In this document: positions 43,887-53,053 of the stretch, piece by piece
Layout of the letters: the number at the start of each line of letters is the position of its first letter
Numbering within the stretch: the first letter of the stretch is position 1
NCBI GenBank assembly: GCA_964344935.1
Contig: CAYFPL010000005.1
Coordinates: forward strand, 62,001-126,000
Direction of reading: 5' to 3'
Source of the DNA: GCA-2731375 sp964344935
Lineage (GTDB): Bacteria; Pseudomonadota; Alphaproteobacteria; GCA-2731375
Length of the DNA stretch: 64,000 nucleotides
Translations under genes and position numbers: made by a program
The notes under the pieces: generated by a model
What the model saw: only the letters and a program-made list of their open reading frames with translations
Database searches by the model: none
What the model was told of the DNA's origin: nothing

Positions 43887-44180
43887 CGATCGGTTTTCCG
43901 GATGTGCGCCGGCGGCGCCGGCGCGAAGTTCTGTCCTATGGACGCCGTATCCGGTCGATCGTGGGAAGATACCTAACTGGTTAGAGGCAACGCGCACGAT
44001 CCCGACGGCGCCCGGTTGCGAATGGGGCGTCGGTTGCAGGATCGTCGTCGTCGTTGCTCGAAGCGGGACATATCTTGCCAATTCCGTTTGCGATCGGCGC
44101 CTGCTATAGCAGAGGCCGGCCGACAATGCTAGCGTCGGCGCCAAATTCAACAATCAGGCAATGCAAGCGGAGGAACGGAC

Positions 44181-45095
44181 ATGGGTTTGATGGATGGCAA
44201 GGTCGCCCTGGTGACCGGCGCCGGGCGGGGCATCGGCCGTGCCGTGGCGATCAATCTGGCGCAAGCGGGCGCCAAGGTGGTGGTCAACGATTTCGGCGGC
44301 GATCTGCAAGGCGAGGCGACGGAACAGACGCCGGCGCAGGAGGTGGTCTCAGAAATCGAAAGTCAGGGCGGCGAAGCGGTGGCCAACGGCGGCTCGGTGG
44401 CGGTGGCAGATGACGCGACGGCCATGGTTCAGGCGGCCATCGACAGCTTCGGCAAGATCGATGCGGTGATCAATGTGGCCGGCATCCTGCGGGATTCCTA
44501 TTTCCACAAGATGGCGCCGGAGCAATGGCAGGGGGTGATCGACGTTCATTTGAACGGTACCTATAACGTCTCCCGGGCTGCCATGGAGCATTTCCGGGCC
44601 CAGGAATCCGGCGCCTATGTGCATTTTACGTCCACATCCGGTTTGGTGGGCAACGCCGGCCAGGCCAATTATGCCGCTGCCAAGATGGGCATCGTTGGCC
44701 TGTCCCGGGTCATCGCCATGGAGGGCGCGCGCTTCAACGTGCGCTCCAACTGCATCTCGCCCTTTGCCTGGACCCGGATGATCGAGGCCATTCCCGTGAC
44801 CTCGGACGAAATGGCAGAAGCGTTCGACAAGTTTCGCCAGGGCGCCTCGGCGGAACAGATCGCACCCATGGCCACTTATCTGGTCAGCGATGCGGCCGAG
44901 AAAGTGACCGGCAATATCTTCGGCGTGCGCGGCAACGAGATCTATCTCATGAGCCAGCCCCGGCCCATCCGCACCTTGCATAAGGGCGACGGCTGGACGC
45001 CGGAGGATCTGGCCCAAACCCTGGAGCCGGCCCTGCGCCATGACCTCTATGGCCTGGAAAGCAGCGACCAGGTCTATGCCTGGGACCCCGTATAG
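44181..45095 (+). CDS. SDR-family 3-hydroxyacyl-CoA dehydrogenase-like oxidoreductase
   Basis: 304 residues, classical short-chain dehydrogenase: TGAGRGIGRAVA (cofactor loop), NVAGILRD, catalytic Ser in HFTSTSGLVG and the YxxxK motif in ANYAAAKMG. The insert VVVNDFGGDLQGEATEQTPA is typical of the peroxisomal multifunctional-enzyme (HSD17B4) (3R)-hydroxyacyl-CoA dehydrogenase branch. GGAGGAA precedes the ATG. It is the first gene of a six-gene co-directional cluster ending with an enoyl-CoA hydratase, suggesting acyl-CoA breakdown. Confidence 0.92.
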   Translation: MGLMDGKVALVTGAGRGIGRAVAINLAQAGAKVVVNDFGGDLQGEATEQTPAQEVVSEIESQGGEAVANGGSVAVADDATAMVQAAIDSFGKIDAVINVAGILRDSYFHKMAPEQWQGVIDVHLNGTYNVSRAAMEHFRAQESGAYVHFTSTSGLVGNAGQANYAAAKMGIVGLSRVIAMEGARFNVRSNCISPFAWTRMIEAIPVTSDEMAEAFDKFRQGASAEQIAPMATYLVSDAAEKVTGNIFGVRGNEIYLMSQPRPIRTLHKGDGWTPEDLAQTLEPALRHDLYGLESSDQVYAWDPV

Positions 45096-45119
45096 GTACC
45101 GAAAAGGAACAGCATTAAT

Positions 45120-45749
45120 ATGTATTTCGATCCCAAGGACGGCATGAAGCCGCCCCCCTTCAAGCACACGGTCTATAACGCCCTAGTTGTGCCCCGGCCC
45201 ATCGGCTGGATTTCCTCCATCAGCACCGATGGCGTGATTAATTTGGCCCCGTTCAGTTTCTTCAATGCCCTGTGCGGCGCGCCGCCTTGCGTCATGTACT
45301 GCCCAAACGGTTTCAAGACCGGCACGGACGAGGCCAAGGATTCCCTCATCAACGTGCGGGAAACCGGCGAATTCGTATTCAATATGTGCACACTGGAGCT
45401 GAAGGACGCCATGAATGCGACCTCCGCTCACGTCCCCTCGTCGGTGGATGAAATGGCCGCCGCAGGCTTGCAGGCGCTTCCTTGCGAAAAGGTCAAACCA
45501 CCGAGGGTCAAGGAGTCACCCATCGCACTGGAATGCAAGGTGCTGCAGATCGTTGATCTTCCCGCGTGGGAAAACACGCCCCCCAACAGCATGGTGATCG
45601 GCGAGGTTGTGGGCATACACGTGGACGATGATGTCATCGTCGATGGGATGATTGATGCCCGCGAGGTCAAGCCCTTGGCGCGGCTTGGTTATTTGGATTA
45701 TGCCGCGATCCTGCCCGAGAACGTCTTCTCCATGCCCCGGCCGGATTGA
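45120..45749 (+). CDS. Flavin reductase-like (FMN-binding split-barrel) protein
   Basis: 209 residues of the flavin-reductase-like FMN-binding family, with NALVVPRPIGWISSISTDGV at the N-terminus, NLAPFSFFNALCGAPPCVMY and VRETGEFVFNM. Members bind FMN and reduce free flavin or act as flavoprotein oxidoreductases. AAGGAA precedes the ATG. It is 24 bases after the SDR gene. The partner monooxygenase, if any, is not in this cluster. Confidence 0.92.
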   Translation: MYFDPKDGMKPPPFKHTVYNALVVPRPIGWISSISTDGVINLAPFSFFNALCGAPPCVMYCPNGFKTGTDEAKDSLINVRETGEFVFNMCTLELKDAMNATSAHVPSSVDEMAAAGLQALPCEKVKPPRVKESPIALECKVLQIVDLPAWENTPPNSMVIGEVVGIHVDDDVIVDGMIDAREVKPLARLGYLDYAAILPENVFSMPRPD

Positions 45750-45772
45750 GGACGGCGAGAGATCAGCGCGAA

Positions 45773-46672
45773 ATGGCGAACGGCACCCATGACTATCTGG
45801 ACGATCCCCGCAACGGGGCGATCCTGATCTCTATCAATGGCGAGATGTTTCCCAGGGACGAGGCCAAGGTCTCGGTCTTCGATTCCGGTTTCATGCTGGG
45901 CGACGGGGTCTGGGAGGGTATCCGCTATCACAAGGGAACATTGTTGTTCCTTGAGGCCCATATCGACCGTCTGTATGAGGGCGCCAAGGCCATCGACATG
46001 GATATCGGCCTGAATCGGTCGGAAATGGTGGCGCGGATCGAGGCAGTGCTGGCGGCCAATGAAATGGAGACGGACGTCCATATCCGCCTGATGGTCACGC
46101 GCGGCGTGAAATCGACGCCATACCAGCACCCGAAAGTCACAATCACCCCGCCCACGGTGGTAATCATCCCCGAATACAAGGTGGCGGTGGAGGGCGCGGG
46201 CATCCGCCTGGCCACGGTACATGTGCGCCGCGGCGCCCCAGACGTCCAGGACCCGCGCCTGAACAGCCATAGCAAGCTGAACTGTATCCTGGCCTGCATC
46301 CAGGCGGACAAGATGGGTGCAGACGAAGCCCTGATGCTGGACCCCCATGGCTTCGTCGCCACCTGCAATTCCACCCATTTCTTCATCGTGCGCCGGGGCC
46401 AGGTCTGGACCTCGTCGGGCCGTTACTGTCTGGCCGGCATTACCCGCGCCAACGTGCTGGACCTGTGTTGGGAAAACGGCATAGAGGCGTTCGAAAAAGA
46501 CTTCAGCCTCACGGACGTTTATTCGGCCGATGAAGCCTTCGTAACCGGAACCTTCGCCGGCCTGATCCCGGTGCGGCAGATCGACGGCCGGCTGATTGGC
46601 GAGGAAAAGGGCCCGGTGACCCGGCGCTTGCAGGATTTGTACATGGCGCTGTGCGAGCGGGAAGCGGGGTGA
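45773..46672 (+). CDS. Class IV aminotransferase (branched-chain/D-amino-acid type)
   Basis: 299 residues of the BCAT/DAAT fold: AKVSVFDSGFMLGDGVWEGI at the N-terminus, LMVTRGV, and the C-terminal NSTHFFIVRRGQVWTSSGRY and YSADEAFVTGTFAGLIPV. The region expected to hold the PLP lysine reads DPRLNSHSKLNCILAC; its lysine seems shifted by a few residues relative to IlvE or DAAT by eye, so activity needs care. The ATG at 45773 is chosen over a TTG at 45746. Its stop overlaps the next gene. Confidence 0.88.
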   Translation: MANGTHDYLDDPRNGAILISINGEMFPRDEAKVSVFDSGFMLGDGVWEGIRYHKGTLLFLEAHIDRLYEGAKAIDMDIGLNRSEMVARIEAVLAANEMETDVHIRLMVTRGVKSTPYQHPKVTITPPTVVIIPEYKVAVEGAGIRLATVHVRRGAPDVQDPRLNSHSKLNCILACIQADKMGADEALMLDPHGFVATCNSTHFFIVRRGQVWTSSGRYCLAGITRANVLDLCWENGIEAFEKDFSLTDVYSADEAFVTGTFAGLIPVRQIDGRLIGEEKGPVTRRLQDLYMALCEREAG

Positions 46673-47415
46673 TGACCCAAGGTGGTGCTGTCCGTATTGC
46701 CATGTGGTCGGGGCCGCGCAATATTTCCACCGCCATGATGCGGGCCTTCGAGAACCGGGCCGATTGCGCCGTCTGGGACGAGCCGTTCTATGCCCATTAC
46801 CTCGACCATACCGGCCTGGATCATCCCATGGCGGCGGAGATCATTGACGCCTACGAGACAGACTGGCACGAAGTTGCGGCCCGGGCCACGGGTCCCATAC
46901 CTGGCGGCCGGGCGGTATTCTATCAAAAACACATGACCCACCACATCCTGCCGCACATGGATCTGGGCAGCCTGGACGGGCTCGCCCACGCCTTCCTGAT
47001 CCGGGAGCCGGCCCGGGTTCTGATGTCCTATGTGGACAAGCGGGCGGATGTCACGCTGGAGGATCTGGGCTTCCCGCAACAGCTTCGCCTGTTCGAAACG
47101 ATCCAGGCGGCAGTTGGTCATGCGCCGCCGGTCCTGGATGCGGACGATATCCTGGCCGATCCCCGTGGCATGCTGGACGCCCTTTGCGGCGCGGTAGGGA
47201 TTCCATTCGATGAAGCCATGCTGTCATGGCCCCCGGGCCGGCGGGACAGCGACGGGTTGTGGGCGGCCCATTGGTACGGCGCAGTGGAACAGTCCACCGG
47301 CTTCATGGCACCCGCGAAGGCCAAGCGGGATGTGCCGCCGCACCTGAGCGACTTGTTGCAGGCGGCCGTGCCCTACTACGAGGCCCTCTATCCCCATCGT
47401 TTGAGAGTTGGATAA
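46672..47415 (+). CDS. Sulfotransferase-like P-loop protein
   Basis: 247 residues. An N-terminal P-loop-like segment, AMWSGPRNISTAMMRAFENR, and DEPFYAHYL resemble the PAPS-dependent sulfotransferase fold, and AHAFLIREPARVLMSY matches its second conserved region. The start overlaps the aminotransferase stop (TGATG), and its own stop overlaps the znuA-like gene (TAATG). Proteins of this type are often annotated beside class IV aminotransferases. Whether it transfers sulfate is not shown. Confidence 0.75.
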   Translation: MTQGGAVRIAMWSGPRNISTAMMRAFENRADCAVWDEPFYAHYLDHTGLDHPMAAEIIDAYETDWHEVAARATGPIPGGRAVFYQKHMTHHILPHMDLGSLDGLAHAFLIREPARVLMSYVDKRADVTLEDLGFPQQLRLFETIQAAVGHAPPVLDADDILADPRGMLDALCGAVGIPFDEAMLSWPPGRRDSDGLWAAHWYGAVEQSTGFMAPAKAKRDVPPHLSDLLQAAVPYYEALYPHRLRVG

Positions 47416-48356
47416 TGAAGCGCTGTGTTCTGGCCGCCTTGCTGTTTCTGGCTAGCACCCTGCCCGTGCTTGCCGGGCCAAAGGTGGTGGTTACTTTGAA
47501 GCCGGTGCACGGCTTGATTGCCGGCGTCATGTCAGGGGTGGGAGAACCGCATCTTTTGCTGGCCACAGGCGCCGATCCCCATAGCCACGCCCTGCGCCCG
47601 TCCGAAGCCCGCGCCCTGGCGGGGGCGGATGCGGTGTTCTGGATCGGCCCGGTGCTGGAAGCCTTTCTGCAGAAGCCCCTGAAGAACCTGGCGTCCGGCG
47701 CCCGCGTGGTGACCTTGTTCGAGGCCCCCGGTGTCAGACATCTGCCGGCCCGGCGCGGCGGCATATGGGGTCGGGGCGGCCATAACGATCACCGTGGTCA
47801 CGGCGACCATGGTGGTCACGACCATCACGGCGACGACCCCCATGTCTGGCTCGACCCGCGCAACGCCCAGGCCATGGTGCGCCAGGCGGTTGCGGTCTTG
47901 AGCGAACTCGATCCCGAACACCAAATCGCCTATGAGCGCAACGGCAAGGCAGTGCGCGGACGACTTGCCCGCTTGGAGCGGGAAATCCACCAGACCCTCG
48001 GCGAAGTGCGCGCATTGCCCTACTTGGTGCTGCACGATGCCTATCAGTATTTCGAAGGGCGCTTCCGCACCCATGGCGTCGGCGCCATCGCCATTTCTCC
48101 GGAGCGCAAGCCGGGCGCCCGGCGCATTTCGAAAATCCGCCAGCGGTTGCAAACAGGCCGGGTCGGCTGCCTGTTCCGCGAGGCGGATATCAGCGTGGAT
48201 ATCGTCGCCACCCTGACCGAGGGCCTGGACATCCGCGTTGGCGTCCTGGACCCCATCGGCCGCAGCATCGCACCCGGGCCGGATGCCTATGAGGCGACGT
48301 TGCGCCAACTGGCCCGCAATCTGGAAAACTGTCTGAGTTATGGCATCGGGCCGTGA
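47415..48356 (+). CDS. znuA: Zinc ABC-transporter substrate-binding protein, ZnuA-like
   Basis: 313 residues: signal peptide (MKRCVLAALLFLASTLPVLA), then a cluster A-I metal-binding protein. Metal-ligand regions are VKPVHGLIAG-type (here LKPVHGLIAGVM), HSHALRPSEARALAGAD and HDAYQYFEGRF; a His/Asp-rich loop (NDHRGHGDHGGHDHHGDDPH) lies at about residues 123-142, as in ZnuA. It would capture zinc in the periplasm. No znuB or znuC gene is adjacent; the permease must be encoded elsewhere. It overlaps the preceding gene and precedes an enoyl-CoA hydratase by nine bases. Confidence 0.9.
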   Translation: MKRCVLAALLFLASTLPVLAGPKVVVTLKPVHGLIAGVMSGVGEPHLLLATGADPHSHALRPSEARALAGADAVFWIGPVLEAFLQKPLKNLASGARVVTLFEAPGVRHLPARRGGIWGRGGHNDHRGHGDHGGHDHHGDDPHVWLDPRNAQAMVRQAVAVLSELDPEHQIAYERNGKAVRGRLARLEREIHQTLGEVRALPYLVLHDAYQYFEGRFRTHGVGAIAISPERKPGARRISKIRQRLQTGRVGCLFREADISVDIVATLTEGLDIRVGVLDPIGRSIAPGPDAYEATLRQLARNLENCLSYGIGP

Positions 48357-48365
48357 GGAAGAGAG

Positions 48366-49187
48366 ATGAGTGAACAAGACCTGATCCTGATCCAAAAGGG
48401 GGACGGCATTGGTCGCCTCACCTTTAACCGGCCCGAAAAAATGAACGCCTTCAACAACGAGATGATGCGCGCAGCCATGGTGGCAATGGACGATTTCGCC
48501 GCCGATGAAGAGGTGCGCGTGATCATCGTCACGGGAACCGGACGCGCCTTTTCCGCCGGCTTCGATCTGCTGGCCGCCGGCGAACGTAAGCTGGATAGCG
48601 TCGATAAAGTGCGGGTCCAGATGGCCCTGCAATTCGATTTCATCATGAAGTTCTGGGACAACCCAAAACCGACCATAGCCGAAGTGCATGGCTATTGTCT
48701 GGCCGGCGCTTTCGAGGTTTCCCTCGCCTGCGATATCACTATGGCCAGCGACGAGGCGATTTTCGGCGAACCGGAGGTGCGTTTCGGCACTGGCGCGGTG
48801 GCCATGCTGCTACCTTGGGTTACGGGGCCGAAACAGGCCAAGGAACTGATGCTGAGTGGTGAAGACCGCCTCCCGGCACGCGAGGCCTTGCGCCTTGGCC
48901 TGGTCAATCAGGTTGTGGAAACAGATCAGCTCAGCGAAAGGAGCGAACAATTGGCGCGCAAGATCGCACGCGCCTCCGCTGTTTCGGTGCAATTGAGCAA
49001 GCAGGCGATCAATCGGTCCTACGAAATCATGGGCATGCGCCAAGCCTTGCTCGCGGGCCTTGACCTGGACGTGGAAATCAACGCCACGCCAAGCTGGGAG
49101 AAGCAAGAATTTGCCCGCATCCGCAAGGAACAGGGCGTCAAGGCGGCAATCGCCTGGCGCGACGGCCGGTTTACTGACGATCTATAA
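48366..49187 (+). CDS. Enoyl-CoA hydratase/isomerase family protein
   Basis: 273 residues of the crotonase fold: GRLTFNRPEKMNAFNNEMMR, the oxyanion-hole motif GTGRAFSAGFDL, and EVHGYCLAGAFEVSLACDIT. The residue pair used for water activation is only partly conserved (GEPEVRFGTGAVAMLLPW has one Glu). It is the last gene of the operon started by the SDR and could act with it in acyl-CoA oxidation. Its end overlaps the convergent outer-membrane protein gene by six bases. Confidence 0.9.
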   Translation: MSEQDLILIQKGDGIGRLTFNRPEKMNAFNNEMMRAAMVAMDDFAADEEVRVIIVTGTGRAFSAGFDLLAAGERKLDSVDKVRVQMALQFDFIMKFWDNPKPTIAEVHGYCLAGAFEVSLACDITMASDEAIFGEPEVRFGTGAVAMLLPWVTGPKQAKELMLSGEDRLPAREALRLGLVNQVVETDQLSERSEQLARKIARASAVSVQLSKQAINRSYEIMGMRQALLAGLDLDVEINATPSWEKQEFARIRKEQGVKAAIAWRDGRFTDDL

Positions 49188-50036
49188 GTTGTAGCGCAAA
49201 TTCACCGTTACCGCGGTGGCGTCGATGTCCTCGTCGGAGGTGCCCACATAGCGGCCGTCGATGCCCAGGCTCCAATCCCGGTTCAACTCATACATCAGGC
49301 CGAGCATGACCTGGAAGGCGAATTCCGTGGCGTCCTTTTCCGCCACCGCCAAATTGCCAATGGTGATGGCGCTGCTTTTCAATTGCGCCACGCCGGCGCC
49401 GGCGCCGATGAACGGTTTGAACGCGCCCAGATCAAAATCGTAGATCAGGTTCGCCATGCCCGTGGCCATCTTCAGATCGCCCGTTGGCGTCACCGTGGTG
49501 CCGCCGGAACTGGCCTGGTCGAAGTCGGCCTGGCGATAGGCGGCTTCCGCCTCCAGGCGGATGTTTTGACCGATATAGGTGCCGATGGCGCCCTGCACCA
49601 GAAAGCCGGGATCGGATTCAATGGTGAAAGCCCCGCCGCCCGTGGCGTTGCCATCCTGATCGTTGGGCAGGTTCAGGCCGCCACCGGCGGAAATGTAGAA
49701 TTTCTCGAAAAAACCCAGGTCAGGGCCGTCGCCGAACAGGCTAAAGGAACGACTCGTGCGCGGCGCCGCGGCCTGTGCCGTGGTCTGCGTCGTGGTCATG
49801 ACGGGCCCTGGCGGCGGTGTATGGCGGAATGTTGGCGCGGGTGGTGCGATGGGAGAGACATATGGCACCGGTGCCACTGCCGCCGGCTGATACGCAGGGC
49901 TGGGCGCGGCGAAGGGGTGGGCCTCGTTGATCATCGCGTTCATGTCGTAGAGACCGCCCCTGGTCCCGGCCTGTGCCGTGGCGGCGGCCATAACAAGGGC
50001 CAACCCGGCGCAAATCCCCACACGCTTGAAAGGCAT
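49182..50036 (-). CDS. Outer-membrane beta-barrel protein (OmpW/Opa-like)
   Basis: 284 residues: signal peptide (cleavage near AAATAQAG), a proline-rich periplasmic-side linker (about 40-90) and a C-terminal beta-barrel of about eight strands (FYISAGGGLNLPND, GAFKPFIGAGAGVAQL, VTVNLRYNL), ending in a Phe/Leu-type terminal residue that the BAM machinery recognises. It resembles OMP_b-brl porin-like proteins of alphaproteobacteria. GGGAGGGG precedes the ATG at 50036. The function is structural or adhesive, not specified. Confidence 0.85.
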   Translation of the reverse strand: MPFKRVGICAGLALVMAAATAQAGTRGGLYDMNAMINEAHPFAAPSPAYQPAAVAPVPYVSPIAPPAPTFRHTPPPGPVMTTTQTTAQAAAPRTSRSFSLFGDGPDLGFFEKFYISAGGGLNLPNDQDGNATGGGAFTIESDPGFLVQGAIGTYIGQNIRLEAEAAYRQADFDQASSGGTTVTPTGDLKMATGMANLIYDFDLGAFKPFIGAGAGVAQLKSSAITIGNLAVAEKDATEFAFQVMLGLMYELNRDWSLGIDGRYVGTSDEDIDATAVTVNLRYNL

Positions 50037-50105
50037 CACTAACCCCTCCCATTGATTCATCTCGAGAGAGAATAACCCGACAATTGCCTAATACCAGCCT
50101 GAAAT

Positions 50106-51176
50106 CTATGCCGCCTCATCCCGCCGTTTGCGCTCCGCCGCGATCAGAGCCCGCTTGCGGTCCAAACCCCAGCGATAGCCGCCCAGGCCGCCATCACCCC
50201 TGACCACCCGGTGACAAGGAATGACAAGGGAGACCGGATTGGTGGCACAGCCCCGGGCCACGGCCCGCCGGGCCGACGCTTTGCCCGAGATGGTCTCGGC
50301 CAATTCACTATATGTGCGGGTGACACCGGCCGGAATCTTCATCAACTCTTGCCAGACGCGGCGCTGAAAGGCGGTGCCGCGCACATCCAAGGGCAAATTG
50401 GGGTGGGGTATCTCTCCCTCCAAATAAGCCACCACTTCGCGCACCCAATCGCCCAGGACGATCTCATCAGCGACGATTTCGGCCAAGGGATATTCCTTAT
50501 GCAGTTCGGCAATCAAATGTTCGTCATCGCCAAGGGAGAGGAAACAGACCCCCTGTTCGGTGGCGGCGACCATCAGCCGGCCGAGGGGCGAAGAAGTAAT
50601 GGCGTAGCCGATACGCGCACCCTTGCCGCCTTTGGCATAGCTCGCCGGCGTCATGCCCAACTGGCCGTTGGAACGTTCATAGAGGCGGGAGACCGCGCCA
50701 TAGCCTGCGTCATACATGGCGTTGGTGACGCTTTCGCCTTGTTTCAGGCCTTCTTTCAGGCGGTCCAGGCGCCGGGCATCGCCGTATTGCGCCGGCGTGA
50801 CCCCCATCAGGCGCTTGAACGTGCGCTGCAGATGATGCGGGCTGCCGCCGATACGCGCAGCGATAGCGGCAAGCGATGGGCCGCCGTCGGCGCCCATTTC
50901 CAGTTCCTCGTCGATGAAACGGCAGATCTGCTGGACCTTCGCCACATTGCCGTCCACCGGCGCGGCCTCTAACGGGCGGCAACGCTTGCAGGGGCGAAAG
51001 CCTTCCTGTTCGGCGGCTTCCGGCAGATCGAAGAAGCGTACGTTGCGGCGCAAGGGCCGGCGGGAAGAGCAGGTGGGTCGGCAATAGATGCCGGTGGAGG
51101 TCACGGCGTAAACGAATTGCCCGTCAGCGGCGCTATCGCGTCCCTGCACGGCTTGCCAGCGGCTTTGATCGGTCAT
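50106..51176 (-). CDS. ada: Bifunctional Ada: DNA repair methyltransferase and transcription activator
   Basis: 356 residues with all Ada domains in order: N-terminal methylphosphotriester-accepting zinc domain (YCRPTCSSRRPL, then RPCKRCRP), AraC-type helix-turn-helix (SPHHLQRTFKRLMGVTPAQY), and the O6-methylguanine-DNA methyltransferase domain with active-site IPCHRVV and the ETISGKASARRAVARGC segment. It repairs alkylated DNA and activates its own regulon. AAGGA lies eight bases before the ATG. An adaptive-response promoter is likely in the 279-base region to the divergent binding-protein gene, but I see no exact ada box. Confidence 0.95.
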   Translation of the reverse strand: MTDQSRWQAVQGRDSAADGQFVYAVTSTGIYCRPTCSSRRPLRRNVRFFDLPEAAEQEGFRPCKRCRPLEAAPVDGNVAKVQQICRFIDEELEMGADGGPSLAAIAARIGGSPHHLQRTFKRLMGVTPAQYGDARRLDRLKEGLKQGESVTNAMYDAGYGAVSRLYERSNGQLGMTPASYAKGGKGARIGYAITSSPLGRLMVAATEQGVCFLSLGDDEHLIAELHKEYPLAEIVADEIVLGDWVREVVAYLEGEIPHPNLPLDVRGTAFQRRVWQELMKIPAGVTRTYSELAETISGKASARRAVARGCATNPVSLVIPCHRVVRGDGGLGGYRWGLDRKRALIAAERKRRDEAA

Positions 51177-51455
51177 GGCGTCGGTCCTTTTCTGTACCAT
51201 CGATGCGCCTTTTCTAGATCCTGTCGGGCAGTGCCGATATCCGCTGCTTGCGGCCAATATTACTGTTTTTCGTTGCCGCGAGACAATGCAACGCGGACGA
51301 CATAGCCCGTCCAACAACCACTGTTCGAAACGGTTGAAGCTTGGCCCTTTTCGAACTGAAAAAAAGCATCAAATCCGTTCCTGGATTTGCCCTTTCGGTG
51401 ATCTATATACACAGGGGTGAGGGCAACATTGTTTCGGGATCTATAGGTGTCGGTG

Positions 51456-52208
51456 ATGCGTAGGGATGGAATCCTCACAACTGTCTTCATGGCCATGGTG
51501 ACCTGTTTCACCCCCGCCAAGGCCGAGGTAGTCGATCTGGCCATTGGCGATGCAATGCCATACGTCTTGAAGTCCGCGAGAGATGGCGGTCCGGTTTCGC
51601 GCCTGGTCAGGGATGCTTTTAAGACACAGGGCGTCCGTATCAATCTGCATTTCGTGCCCTGGCGCCGCGCCATGCAGAACGCAAAACTGGGCGTTTATCA
51701 CGGCTCCTACGAATGGTCCAAACGAACTGATCTGGAGCCATATTTCCATTTCTGCACGCCTTACCGGCAGGATCGCATGGTCCTATTTTACAACAAGAAG
51801 AAGCCGTTGAACGCCTCCACACTGGAAGATCTGGCAGGCAAGGTTCTGGCTTGCGAACGGGGCGCACAAAAGCCGGAGTCGCTGGAGCCCGCCATCGACC
51901 GTGGCCTTGTCAAGGTCATGCGGACGCGCCATGTCGGCCATTCCTTCAGGTCCCTGGCCGCGGGCAAGGCGGATATCGTCTATGACAGTTTGTCTCAGGG
52001 CCAAATAACTCTCAGGAAAGAATTATCGGCCAAGCAGCGTGAGAACATTTCCTATCAGACGGATCTGGGGATTGTACGGGAATTTCGGCTGATCATTTCC
52101 AAGAAACGAGACCCATCGGGGCGATTGTGCGACGTCTTCAATCGCGGCCTGATGAAATTGACCGAACTTGGCCAGCATGAGGAAATCCTCGCCTCGGTCG
52201 TGAGATAG
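51456..52208 (+). CDS. Periplasmic solute-binding protein (family 3, PAAT-like)
   Basis: About 250 residues, with a signal peptide (cleavage near TPAKAEV) and an extracellular solute-binding family 3 fold (VPWRRAMQNAKLGVYHGSYE, DLAGKVLACERGAQ, GHSFRSLAAGKADIVYDSLS). No permease or ATPase gene is adjacent, so it may be a sensing or orphan receptor protein, as is common for this subfamily. The ATG at 51456 is used; a GTG at 51447 is an alternative. Confidence 0.85.
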   Translation: MRRDGILTTVFMAMVTCFTPAKAEVVDLAIGDAMPYVLKSARDGGPVSRLVRDAFKTQGVRINLHFVPWRRAMQNAKLGVYHGSYEWSKRTDLEPYFHFCTPYRQDRMVLFYNKKKPLNASTLEDLAGKVLACERGAQKPESLEPAIDRGLVKVMRTRHVGHSFRSLAAGKADIVYDSLSQGQITLRKELSAKQRENISYQTDLGIVREFRLIISKKRDPSGRLCDVFNRGLMKLTELGQHEEILASVVR

Positions 52209-52228
52209 TCAGCCAGCAACTCTGCCGA

Positions 52229-52930
52229 TCAGCCTATTAGGTCGAATCGGGTATTATGGAGCCAGCGGTTGCGCCGCACCCGGTAGCTTCCGCCAAGATG
52301 CTTGCGCAGGTAGCGGACAGTATCGTGGCGGCCGTCCACGACCATTGTGAAACCGGGGCGAAACCTGTCCTCGAGGTGAAGGGCGTCGAAACAGATCTTG
52401 CGGCCCGGCTGCAGGGCGGGACCGTCCACATAAAGGAAATCCGGGTTGCCGTCGGGCCATTCGGAATAGCGGAAGCCCAAATCCATGCCCCGGTCTTCTT
52501 CCACTGCCGGGACGTGGCGGATATCGCAGTAAGGCGCCAGGTGTGCGGGCACCGTCGCGCGGGTCACTTCAGCCCATTCCGCCATACCGTCCAGGGAGAC
52601 CATCCGGCCTCCTTCGGCGGAGTTCCCTTGGGCATTGTCGTGCAGCGCCTGAGCCAGGATCACTGTGGAACAACCGCTGCCCAATTCGATGATCAGGCGC
52701 GGCTTCTGGCTGCGAACCAGGCGGTAGAGAAACCACAGATCGCCGCCCTGTGGCGCCAGGGCCCCAGTCGGCCGGGCGGCGGCGAAATCAAGATAGCCCA
52801 GCCGCCGCAGGCGCCAGGTTCCATATGCGTTGGCAAGACCCCGTGTCGTCCGCAGCAAGGGCCGGGCGATCTTCCAGGCCAGATCACGCCAATTGAAGGA
52901 TGCGTTGCTCAAATACCGATGTCGCTTCAA
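52229..52930 (-). CDS. Class I SAM-dependent methyltransferase-like protein
   Basis: 233 residues with a Rossmann SAM-binding motif (RLIIELGSGCSTVILAQALH) and DFLYVDGPAL. An N-terminal basic helix (WKIARPLLRTTRGLANAYG) may bind membrane or nucleic acid. The substrate is unknown. The apparent start is a TTG at 52930 with no clear ribosome site, so it may begin elsewhere. It ends 20 bases after the convergent binding-protein gene. Confidence 0.7.
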   Translation of the reverse strand: MKRHRYLSNASFNWRDLAWKIARPLLRTTRGLANAYGTWRLRRLGYLDFAAARPTGALAPQGGDLWFLYRLVRSQKPRLIIELGSGCSTVILAQALHDNAQGNSAEGGRMVSLDGMAEWAEVTRATVPAHLAPYCDIRHVPAVEEDRGMDLGFRYSEWPDGNPDFLYVDGPALQPGRKICFDALHLEDRFRPGFTMVVDGRHDTVRYLRKHLGGSYRVRRNRWLHNTRFDLIG

Positions 52931-53053
52931 TCCAGGAGGGGAACAGCGCCCGCAAGGCGGCGGAACCTATCACCGGCCTAAGCCCCTGTCCATTGCCGCA
53001 CGGGCTGCTATAAGGGCATAGCGAACAAGCCGTAAAACGAAAGCTGCCAGGCC

